Assembly (NCBI GenBank): GCA_020692205.1 | Contig: JAIMKV010000028.1 | Location: 1 to 52,487 of the forward strand | Direction: 5' to 3' | Source of the DNA: Myxosarcina sp. GA_180221_E-2-1-MAG-40_15 | GTDB taxonomy: Bacteria; Cyanobacteriota; Cyanobacteriia; Cyanobacteriales; Xenococcaceae | DNA: 52,487 nt | Shown: positions 27,034-34,390 of the stretch, one piece after another | Layout of the letters: each line of letters starts with the position of its first letter | Numbering within the stretch: the stretch's first letter is position 1 | Position numbers and translations under genes: made by a program | Notes under the pieces: model-generated | What the model saw: only the letters and a program-made list of their open reading frames with translations | What the model was told of the DNA's origin: nothing | Database searches by the model: none

Positions 27034-27091
27034 CGGAGAGGGTGGGATTCGAACCCACGTTTCCTTGCGGAAAACTCGATTTCAAGTCGAA
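27034..27091 (-). pseudogene. 3' half of tRNA-Ser(UGA), integration-site remnant
   Basis: On the minus strand this reads anticodon stem and loop (CTTGAAA, anticodon TGA), a long class II variable arm (TTTTCCGCAAGGAAA), the T arm (GTGGGTTCGAATCCCAC) and the acceptor 3' strand CCTCTCC with discriminator G. The 5' half (GGAGAGG and D arm) is absent: sequence identity stops just past the anticodon stem at 27091. Tyrosine recombinases often integrate at exactly this part of a tRNA gene and leave such a duplicate 3' half at one element end. The integrase gene begins 120 bp away. Confidence 0.85.
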
Positions 27092-27152
27092 AGCAGTTAG
27101 AAGCTGAAATGTTTACAGTAAAGCAATTTTAGCTTTTCATATACTTTATCTA

Positions 27153-27180
27153 TTGACATTTGGCGTACATTTGGCGTACA
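27153..27180 (+). promoter_or_regulatory. Integrase promoter embedded in tandem 11-mers
   Basis: ACATTTGGCGT occurs twice in direct tandem (27156-27166, 27167-27177). A perfect -35 TTGACA (27153-27158) overlaps the first copy, and a -10-like TACATT (27175-27180) 16 nt later overlaps the second. A protein binding the repeats would block RNA polymerase, so this is a good candidate operator for integrase control or an arm-type recombinase site. Confidence 0.5.
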
Positions 27181-27211
27181 TTAGCTTAGTTACTCAACTC
27201 GAATACTTAAT

Positions 27212-28405
27212 ATGTACGCTCATAAAACTCGACAAGGACAGGCGAACCTCAACAGAACAGATAAAAATACTTATGTCGTAAATCTTCCCGTAAACGTAGC
27301 TAAAAGTATTTACAAGAAAAGCAGAAAAAGAATTGCCTTATATCTAAACGCAGACAGCAAGGAAACTATGGCTGCTGCTCTTTGCCGTCTCGACAAAATA
27401 CAGGCTTTGCTAGATGCCGAAGACTGGCAAGGACTGCTTGATTATGAAGAGTCTTTAAAGCCTAAAGTTGTACAAGGAATTTTTGCTAGACAGTCGCTTA
27501 AATGGCTTTGGGATGAATATGTAAAAGCCAAGCAGGATAGCTGGGAGGTTTCTTACATAGAGAATGATGTCAAACAAGCAACCAGAATAATTAATAAATG
27601 TCCAAAAATTAGCTTGACTGATGATGGCGCGAACGAACTATACAACTACATGATGGAGACTACCACGCCTCAGCAAACCAAGCGTTATTTAAAGCAATTT
27701 TCAGCTTGTATTACATGGGCAAAGAGAAGAAGAATTGTCAAAGATAATCCTTATCCAGACCTTATCAAAACAATCTCAACTAGGCGGAAGAATGAAGACG
27801 AACGCGATATTAATCCTTTTACCAAGGAAGAAAGAGATTTAATTATTGAAGCTTTTCGCTCTGGAAGGCTTGAAAGATACAAAGGAAGCCATACAAAATA
27901 TGCAGATTACATAGAATTTACTTTTCTTACAGGGGCAAGGAGCAGTGAATCTCTTGGCTTGAAGTGGGGGCATATTGACTTTGAGAATAATAAAATTAAC
28001 TTTCAAGAGGGTAGGGTTCTAGCTACTAATGGTAGTTATGGCAAAGGGGTTCAGAAAAAAGGATTAAAAACACAGAAGAAAAGAGTTTTCCCTATGAACC
28101 CTCGCCTCAAAAAATTATTATTAAATCGTAAAGCAAACTTGTGTCCTGGCAGTTTAGAAGATAATGTTTTTGTCGATATGAATCATTCTTCTTTCAGAGG
28201 CAATCAATACACGAAAGTCTTGAAAGAGCTTGAAATTGATTATCGCAGACCTTATTGTATGCGCCATACCTTTATTACTTTGATGGCTAACGAAACTGAT
28301 TTGAAACTGCATCAAATATCACAAATTTGCGGTACTTCCATTGATGTCATCGAGAGACACTATTTATCTAAAGCCTCATGTATCGAGAACTTACCTGATG
28401 TTTAA
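27212..28405 (+). CDS. Tyrosine recombinase / integrase
   Basis: A 397-residue site-specific recombinase. An N-terminal arm-binding region is followed by a SAM-like core-binding domain (about 85-180) and the catalytic domain (about 195-390). Visible catalytic features: Arg in LTGARSSESLGLKW, the basic hairpin GLKTQKKRVFPM with the likely Lys, Arg in YCMRHTFITLMA, and the nucleophilic Tyr in IERHYLS. The usual His of HxxR is Tyr here (RPYCMRHT), a tolerated variant in this family. It lies beside the tRNA-Ser remnant, so it probably recombines at that tRNA's 3' half. Low HIP1 content and AT-rich coding fit a transferred element. Confidence 0.92.
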   Translation: MYAHKTRQGQANLNRTDKNTYVVNLPVNVAKSIYKKSRKRIALYLNADSKETMAAALCRLDKIQALLDAEDWQGLLDYEESLKPKVVQGIFARQSLKWLWDEYVKAKQDSWEVSYIENDVKQATRIINKCPKISLTDDGANELYNYMMETTTPQQTKRYLKQFSACITWAKRRRIVKDNPYPDLIKTISTRRKNEDERDINPFTKEERDLIIEAFRSGRLERYKGSHTKYADYIEFTFLTGARSSESLGLKWGHIDFENNKINFQEGRVLATNGSYGKGVQKKGLKTQKKRVFPMNPRLKKLLLNRKANLCPGSLEDNVFVDMNHSSFRGNQYTKVLKELEIDYRRPYCMRHTFITLMANETDLKLHQISQICGTSIDVIERHYLSKASCIENLPDV

Positions 28406-28634
28406 ATTTAATTGAAAATGTCTGCTTAGATTCTGCTAACCAATGGTTTTATTGATATTAATTATTCAGATAAAACTAACTAAAAACTGCAAAATTTGGT
28501 TTATGTCTAGTAACTCTAACCAAGCTACAGCTAAACGAAACTTACAGAGAAAGTAAGAATCAAAAATAGTTAGCGTTAACCCAACTTATAGGTTAAGTTT
28601 CGGTTAGAATCTTTTACTCATAGTTCCTATACAT

Positions 28635-28658
28635 AACGCCTCCCGTGGGGCGTTTTTT
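28635..28658 (+). terminator. Intrinsic terminator downstream of the integrase
   Basis: AACGCCTC (28635-28642) pairs with GGGGCGTT (28647-28654) around a CCGT loop, then a T-run. It lies 230 bp after the integrase stop. Confidence 0.75.
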
Positions 28659-28829
28659 GTTTGCCCTAACTAACCCCTATCGTATTCTTCTAATATTACC
28701 CAACGAATTATAAATCATAGCAACTTATACCTATCTTCAGAAACAGACCCCTAAAATCGGCTAGAAGCGATCGCTGGTTGAACGCTAACAACAAAGGCAT
28801 TAACTGCCCCTTAACTCAAGTTACATCCT

Positions 28830-28964
28830 ATGGGGTGCATATCAACTCCGTTAAGATATTCCTCCGAGGCGGAACAAGCAAAAAAGCTAGCTGAAGCCGA
28901 AGAATGTCCACCGCTTGTCCGTAGGATTTTTCGCAGCAGAAAAACGGTTGACGTTCGGAGGTGA
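28830..28964 (+). CDS. Candidate 44-residue basic protein
   Basis: An ATG at 28830 opens 44 codons: MGCISTPLRYSSEAEQ, then a helical stretch (AKKLAEAEE), then CPPLVRRIFRSRKTVDVRR. The composition (amphipathic helix plus basic tail) looks coding and not random, but there is no good Shine-Dalgarno. It lies between the integrase and the replication initiator, where small control proteins such as excisionases or copy-number regulators are often found. Function is unknown. Confidence 0.35.
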   Translation: MGCISTPLRYSSEAEQAKKLAEAEECPPLVRRIFRSRKTVDVRR

Positions 28965-29082
28965 AAGCGTAAAATCTCGTTTAACCGCCTAAGAAGGATA
29001 TCTGCGATAGCTACTGCTACTCTACCGCTACCAGAGTAAAATCACTTCAGTTAACCCTAGACACTGAGGGCATATTTCTAGA

Positions 29083-29122
29083 GAGTGACATACTTTGTGT
29101 CACTCATTTCAGATACCCACCC
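29083..29122. repeat. Hairpin plus repeat copy 1 of the element
   Basis: GAGTGACA (29083-29090) pairs with TGTCACTC (29098-29105). The overlapping 33-nt repeat copy 1 runs 29090-29122 (ATACTTTGTG...TTTCAGATACCCACCC). Confidence 0.6.
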
Positions 29123-29224
29123 AACCTAAGCTAATTATCTTCACCCAAAGTTAACTCTAGAAATTTCTATTACTTCATCTGTACTTCAGAAGAAATTTAG
29201 CTAAGCATTTTCCTAAATCGTTGA

Positions 29225-29257
29225 ATACTTTGTGACACACTTTTCAGATACCCACCC
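29225..29257. repeat. 33-nt direct repeat copy 2 of the element
   Basis: This is ungapped against copy 1 at 29090-29122 with few mismatches, 135 bp downstream. It ends in TTTCAGATACCCACCC and contains the small palindrome TGTGACACA. It lies about 170 bp upstream of the initiator gene. Confidence 0.65.
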
Positions 29258-29423
29258 CTACAGCCAAAAAAGACTAACTAAGTAAGGTAGTTGTAACTAC
29301 CTATGTTCTATTTGCACTATTTTTGAAGCTTCAGGTACAACAGTACAAGCAAACTAGTTCAGCTTTTATAGACAAAAAAAAAGAAGCTCTGACAAGCAGA
29401 ACTAACTTTCCTTACTAAACGAA

Positions 29424-30629
29424 ATGATAAATCCAAACGCTCAAAATAGCAACTATCAAATAGCACCCTTGGGGGGAATAGCTAGTAAGACCCGATCAAT
29501 CCCCCCAAACACTACACTTACTACAAACAATAAAACTCTTGAAGCTATTGCTAATAAACAGTTGCAGAAAAACAACTCTTCAGAAGAATCTTTAGCTGTA
29601 CTTCATAGCCATTCAGACTGGTTAACTATCAATTTTACTAAGCTTACTGAAGAGAAATTTAATCAGTTACTTCAGCTTACAGATAGGGGATTGATCGTAC
29701 ACGAAAAAAACAAATCTTGGTCTAGTGGTGAAAAAGCTAAAAGCTATCAAAACACTATAAGTTCTCCTATCGGTTTAAAAGGGGCTTATAGCTACTACCA
29801 AATAGAAAACAGCACAGACACCTTTTACGATGTAACTATTGCTTTATCAGGCGAATACTTCGCACCTCTAAGCACAATAGAACAATGGGAACTATACAGA
29901 GATTTATATTTCAAGTACTCTGCTACCTGTTCTCGAACAGATGCTTCAATTGATGACTACAGCTTTAAAATCATCCCTCTAGACGAGATGATAGAAGCCT
30001 ACAAAAACGGTGATTACTTTTACTTCAAGGAACTTATGAAGAAGGAAGAATACACTAGCCCAGATAATCTAACTACCACTCATTATTTTGGCGGTGAAGG
30101 CTCTAAAAAGTTGGTTAGGGTATATAACCACAAAAACGAATCTTTACGCCTAGAAGCGCAATTTAGAGGCAAATACGCTCAAGCAGCTTTTGAAGCTATA
30201 GCTACTTTAGAAAGAGTCAACGAATCAGACGAGGAATGGTCAAAGATTATTCAGAAAACTATTGGCGGTATAGCCGTTGGTATTATAGACTTTCGAGACA
30301 AAAGTAAACTTAAAAATCAAAAGAAAGCTGACAAGAGTAAAACTAAAAGATTAGCTTTTTGGCAAGACGTGATTGACAAGGTAGGAGCGATTCATCTAAT
30401 CAAAGTAATTAAAAAGAAGCCTGACTTAACTATGTATCAAGATAAATTCAACTGGGTAGAGAAATTTACCTCTAAAACATTTGCCATCATCTTTAACTTA
30501 TTAGGTGAAGAGCGATTTATTAACTACGTTTTCAAGCTAGTTAGACATGGTGAAAGCAAACTCACTCCATCAGATAAAAAGCAAATTGAGTACCTACGAA
30601 ACAACCTTGAGTATTTAGACTTAGGCTAG
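29424..30629 (+). CDS. Rep_trans-like rolling-circle replication initiator
   Basis: A 401-residue protein. The first about 55 residues are polar and low complexity. Residues about 58-250 follow the layout of the replication initiation factor (Rep_trans) family of filamentous-phage and plasmid initiators: HSDWLTINF, then CSRTDASIDDYSF (family xRIDxAxD), then HYFGGEGSKKLVRVYNH (family YLGSRxSxxxxRxYDK, holding the nicking Tyr/Lys area), then LRLEAQFRGKYA (family RxExxxRg). The C-terminal 130 residues are helical. It should nick and replicate the excised element as a circle. The exact catalytic tyrosine cannot be fixed by eye. Confidence 0.7.
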   Translation: MINPNAQNSNYQIAPLGGIASKTRSIPPNTTLTTNNKTLEAIANKQLQKNNSSEESLAVLHSHSDWLTINFTKLTEEKFNQLLQLTDRGLIVHEKNKSWSSGEKAKSYQNTISSPIGLKGAYSYYQIENSTDTFYDVTIALSGEYFAPLSTIEQWELYRDLYFKYSATCSRTDASIDDYSFKIIPLDEMIEAYKNGDYFYFKELMKKEEYTSPDNLTTTHYFGGEGSKKLVRVYNHKNESLRLEAQFRGKYAQAAFEAIATLERVNESDEEWSKIIQKTIGGIAVGIIDFRDKSKLKNQKKADKSKTKRLAFWQDVIDKVGAIHLIKVIKKKPDLTMYQDKFNWVEKFTSKTFAIIFNLLGEERFINYVFKLVRHGESKLTPSDKKQIEYLRNNLEYLDLG

Positions 30630-31141
30630 CTACCCCTGACGCTGAAAAGCCTACAGTTCTTAAAGAAATTACTACTGAGTAAGTGAGTCTTTAGAAAGTG
30701 TTGTACACAACGTACAACACTTTTCAGATACGCCCTCTACTAACTGCTTTCTTACTTTTTAAAATCTATTTACTTTATTCCCTGCTGCTTCCAGATAACC
30801 CTATACAAGGGGAAGTACTCACAGACATACAAATCTACAGAAAATCAGCTAGAGCTACCTTAAATCAAATTATACAGCTACATGGCTTTACAATTTCTAG
30901 GGTGATTTTAACTCTCAAAATACAAAACTAGACGCTTAAAAAGAAACTGAAGACCTACTGATTTGAGCTAAAGCTAACTTTCTCTCTCTAACCACTGCCT
31001 AAGCTCAAATTGAACTAGTTCATTTGTACTATCTTTCAAGGAAAAACTAAGGATTCAAAGTGGATACTAAACCGCTCAATTTGTCAAGTTTAGGGGTAGT
31101 AATAAGGAAAAGCTAAGGAAAATAGCTGTTCTTAAAATTCT
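30630..31141. other. Right flank of the initiator, no clear gene
   Basis: About 510 bp. It contains a strong hairpin and repeat (30695-30735). A 77-codon frame at 30698 starts inside that hairpin and is not convincing. No intact tRNA-Ser and no copy of the 27034-27091 att sequence is visible, so the element's right end is not defined here. Confidence 0.45.
30695..30735. repeat. Hairpin plus TTTCAGATAC repeat copy 3
   Basis: AAAGTGTTGTAC (30695-30706) pairs with its complement (30712-30723) around a 5-nt loop. TTTCAGATAC (30722-30731) then follows, as in the two copies upstream of the initiator gene. Confidence 0.6.
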
Positions 31142-33112
31142 TTAATCGCTGAAAACCTTATTATTTAAAGGATAAATATAAATATTGCAATCTCGCACAT
31201 AGCGATCGCATTCTGTTTTAGCTTCACTAATCAAAGCATGAATTAATCTGGCTTCTAATTCGTCAATCTGGTTTAAAATACCAGTATCTTCACCCAATAA
31301 GCGATCTAAGGTGCGGTAATATTCTTGTTGTTTAAAGCGATCGCGCAAACGCTGACAAAAGTTTTTTACTAGTACTTCTGATGCAGCAACTAAAGTAACT
31401 TCTAATTCATTAGCTAGGTGATACAAAGCCTCTACCAAGACAGCAATTAAAGGTGCGGTTACATTACGAGGATGAGATAAAGTAGCGCGACTATAGGCAT
31501 CCTGTACGGAAAAAGTTTGTAGCAGTTCATCAAGATGGCTTACCATTTGGGCTTTAAGCTTCTGGAAGTCTGATTCAAATTCAGAATCTTGATTAGTTAC
31601 CACCGAATTGATTTCTTGTTCTAAATGCTGTGAGAATTCTTTGCCTATTGTCTGCAACTTCTGATTGAGTAGCGTCAATTCCTGAGTTTTCATCGCCTCA
31701 ATCTCCAAAGGTTGATTATCTAACTCTTGAAGTTGCTTTAAATAATGCTGTTTGAGATCGCTACAGATAGGCTTGAGATCTTCAGCTAAGTTGGCAAATA
31801 GCTGAGGGCGTTTTTCCTCGGTTAGATAGCGGGTAATAGCACTACGAAATTCTTCAATGCCACTATCGGCAATTAACTGTTGAATTAACGGCGTACCAAA
31901 TTCACTGAGAATGCGGGTATAATTTTCATTCGGTGTTTCGTAACTATTGACGGATACTTTAAAGTTAGTCCGAGTCAGTTTACCAGCGTTAGCACAGTAG
32001 TTATTAAACTCACTCACAAACTGAGGTGTTTCTTCCTCTCCACCTAATCCTTTGACACTTTCGGCAAAGATAGAATTCAAACCAAAGCGGTCGCTAATAT
32101 TGGTAGATTTAATTTGACTACCGTAAAATCCTAATAAGCCACTGGTTTTATATACCCGTTGGTTATCTTTAAACTGAGTTGTAATTAAATCATCTAAACG
32201 CTGTCTTAATTGCACGTTATACCAAGTCTGATCGATGCGATTAAAAACATAAAAAACGCGATCGCGTATTCCCATATTGGACTTCATCTTTTCCAGCAAC
32301 TCGGTTTCTTCTGAAGTCATTTCTCCTGCTGATGCAGCCTTGAGTACACAAATTACCGCAGAGGTATCGGGATGTTCAATTTTACTATAGGTAAGTTCGG
32401 CATCTTTTTTGACAGGTGCATCAATACCTGGCATATCGACTAGCACGTTACCATCTTGCAAGAGGGGATGATGACAGTAATACTCAACTTTAGTTAGTAC
32501 GGCACTATTGCTACCCCGTCGGGCATAAGTCGCTGCTTGGGATAAATTAGAGAAATTAAATTCCTCCATTGAATAAGTATTATTTTTATTAGCATCAAGG
32601 CGATCGCGATTTTCTTGATATCCTTGTAATAACAAAGCTAAAGCATTAGCCTTTTTTGCCCGATCAGACTTACTTGCACCACCTTCTTGTTCGATAATTG
32701 CCGCGCAGGCTTGATGAAGCAGATCGATGATTTCTGCTTGACTAATATAATCTTTGGCTGATAATCCTAAATGCTTGCATAAACTAGCAGCCTGTTGTTT
32801 AATCTCTGCTTCACTGAGGAAAGTTAAAACCACTCTTTCGGCTTCTGGTTCAGCATATTCAATGTAGCATTCTGTTCCCGTAGCGTGTCCTTCCGCACTG
32901 TAAAGCAATTCCCGTTCCAATAGTGCATTAATCAACATCGATTTTCCCGCACTAAATGCCCCTGCAAAAACTATTTCAAACTTTGGGGCGATCGCTTTTG
33001 CTAAAGATGCTTCGACAACTCGAACATTTTGCCGATCTATATTTGATTCTGGTACTAAATCTAAGATGGCGTTGACGTTGTTTGATAATTCAGAACATTG
33101 AGCAGGAATCAT
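31142..33112 (-). CDS. Dynamin-like GTPase
   Basis: A 656-residue bacterial dynamin-like protein that probably binds and remodels membranes through GTP hydrolysis. The GTPase domain is N-terminal: P-loop FAGAFSAGKSMLINALL at about 49-65 (GxxxxGKS), switch threonine in HATGTECYI, G3 VDMPGIDAP at about 227, and G4 FNRID near 290. The rest is long and helical (stalk), with a short hydrophobic patch near 565-585 (TAPLIAVLVEALYHLA) that may insert in membrane. It resembles the cyanobacterial BDLP family in layout. It stands alone next to the putative element's right side and reads towards it. Confidence 0.85.
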   Translation of the reverse strand: MIPAQCSELSNNVNAILDLVPESNIDRQNVRVVEASLAKAIAPKFEIVFAGAFSAGKSMLINALLERELLYSAEGHATGTECYIEYAEPEAERVVLTFLSEAEIKQQAASLCKHLGLSAKDYISQAEIIDLLHQACAAIIEQEGGASKSDRAKKANALALLLQGYQENRDRLDANKNNTYSMEEFNFSNLSQAATYARRGSNSAVLTKVEYYCHHPLLQDGNVLVDMPGIDAPVKKDAELTYSKIEHPDTSAVICVLKAASAGEMTSEETELLEKMKSNMGIRDRVFYVFNRIDQTWYNVQLRQRLDDLITTQFKDNQRVYKTSGLLGFYGSQIKSTNISDRFGLNSIFAESVKGLGGEEETPQFVSEFNNYCANAGKLTRTNFKVSVNSYETPNENYTRILSEFGTPLIQQLIADSGIEEFRSAITRYLTEEKRPQLFANLAEDLKPICSDLKQHYLKQLQELDNQPLEIEAMKTQELTLLNQKLQTIGKEFSQHLEQEINSVVTNQDSEFESDFQKLKAQMVSHLDELLQTFSVQDAYSRATLSHPRNVTAPLIAVLVEALYHLANELEVTLVAASEVLVKNFCQRLRDRFKQQEYYRTLDRLLGEDTGILNQIDELEARLIHALISEAKTECDRYVRDCNIYIYPLNNKVFSD

Positions 33113-33238
33113 ACAGCTAGATTAGTTAAACTACTATATTTAGAGTTCCCTGGTATTGATTTAAATTATCAATTGAATCGCTTATTTTGTTTGATTACGC
33201 GATTAATTTACTATTATTCCTGGTAATTTAAGGTCAAT

Positions 33239-34147
33239 CTACGTTGAATCTTTTTCATTCCTCATCTCGTTCCAAACTAGTTTTGCCGCGCCTAACATTC
33301 CTGCTTGATTACCTAGTTCAGCGGTGAGTAACTGTAAACTTGAGCGAGAAGGCAATACAACTCTTCGTTCAATTTCTTTTAAGGTACTTGGCAAAAAAAA
33401 CTCGGAACTAGCACTAATTCCCCCGCCAATAATGACAGCTTCAGGGGTTAGTACATAAATTAAGCTAGCAAGTCCTGCACCGAGAGTTCTACCGTAATCC
33501 TGCCAGAATTTTAGAGCTACAGGATCTTTGGCTTGAGCCAACTTACCCATTGCTGCTGGTTCTTTGCCCATACTACGCTGAATCGAACCAATGGAGACAT
33601 ATTGCTCTAGTGAACCCTGATTACCGCTACGACAAGGATGACCATTAAAATTGAGGGTAATCAAACCTAGCTCTCCCGCTGCCCCATAACGACCAGTAAA
33701 TAATTTACCATCGAGAAATATTCCTCCTCCCACACCAGTACCTAAAGTCAACAAAATAAAATCCTGGAATTTTCTGCCCGCACCCAACCAGGCTTCCCCA
33801 ATAGCAGCACAGTTAGCATCATTTTCTAAAATAGTAGGTAATCCAGTTTGAGACTCCAACCAGTCGGCAACAGGAACATCGTCCCAGCCTGGAAGATTGA
33901 TCGACTTTTTGGCAATGCGTCTGGCTTTATCTGTTGGGCCTGGCATACCTAGACCGATCGCACTACAGGTATGATCTAGATTAAGCTGGTTGACTCCTTG
34001 AGCGATCGCCTCGACCACTGGCTTGGGGTTAGCAGGTTGAGGAGTAGCCAGAGAAATAGTCTTTAAGCAAGTCCCATCTTGGCAAAACTGCCCCATCTTA
34101 ATCGCTGTTCCACCCAAATCTACCCCAACTACTCGGTCGATTATCAT
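33239..34147 (-). CDS. ROK-family sugar kinase (probable glucokinase)
   Basis: A 302-residue ROK-family kinase, likely phosphorylating glucose with ATP or polyphosphate. The N-terminal VVGVDLGGTAIKMGQF is the phosphate-binding motif. LENDANCAAIGEAWLGAG holds the catalytic Asp and LTLGTGVGGGIFLDGKL is the second ATP motif. In the ROK zinc site the usual CxCGxxGCxE reads CRSGNQGSLEQ, so two of three cysteines are replaced and zinc is probably not bound; cyanobacterial members often show this. It lies 127 bp upstream (in transcription order) of the dynamin-like gene. Confidence 0.85.
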   Translation of the reverse strand: MIIDRVVGVDLGGTAIKMGQFCQDGTCLKTISLATPQPANPKPVVEAIAQGVNQLNLDHTCSAIGLGMPGPTDKARRIAKKSINLPGWDDVPVADWLESQTGLPTILENDANCAAIGEAWLGAGRKFQDFILLTLGTGVGGGIFLDGKLFTGRYGAAGELGLITLNFNGHPCRSGNQGSLEQYVSIGSIQRSMGKEPAAMGKLAQAKDPVALKFWQDYGRTLGAGLASLIYVLTPEAVIIGGGISASSEFFLPSTLKEIERRVVLPSRSSLQLLTAELGNQAGMLGAAKLVWNEMRNEKDST

Positions 34148-34390
34148 TGTTATTCGGCTTGATATTAGTTTGCTTAATAGGTAGTTTTTATTGCTTTTTT
34201 AATCAGTATACCGATCGCTCTGGTGATCAATATCTCAAGTGTGATCATACAATTGATTATTGGTACTGGATTAGAGACTTCCACTAATATCAGCGGGCTA
34301 GAAATTATTGGAATTTTAATTTATTACGATCTGCGCGTGGGACGTGAGGGAATGGACATAGACTTGAGAAAGTAAATTGCTCTTGAGCGA

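Larger units (their letters stand above)
28406..29423. other. Element intergenic region (possible origin/regulatory)
   Basis: About 1 kb between integrase and replication initiator. Contents: an intrinsic terminator (28635-28658), a 44-codon ORF (28830-28964), a hairpin (29083-29105) and a 33-nt direct repeat (29090-29122, 29225-29257). No larger gene is visible on either strand. The layout would suit a rolling-circle origin and control region. Confidence 0.4.

Noticed and set aside
27034-27120. Intact tRNA-Ser gene, or a tRNA split by an intron
   Set aside because: The D arm and the 5' acceptor strand GGAGAGG are not found within reach on the 5' side, and no group I intron features are seen; a 3'-half integration remnant fits better.
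30698-30931. 77-codon forward ORF downstream of the initiator gene
   Set aside because: Its start lies inside a perfect 12-bp hairpin, the composition is AT-driven, and there is no ribosome binding site or recognisable domain.
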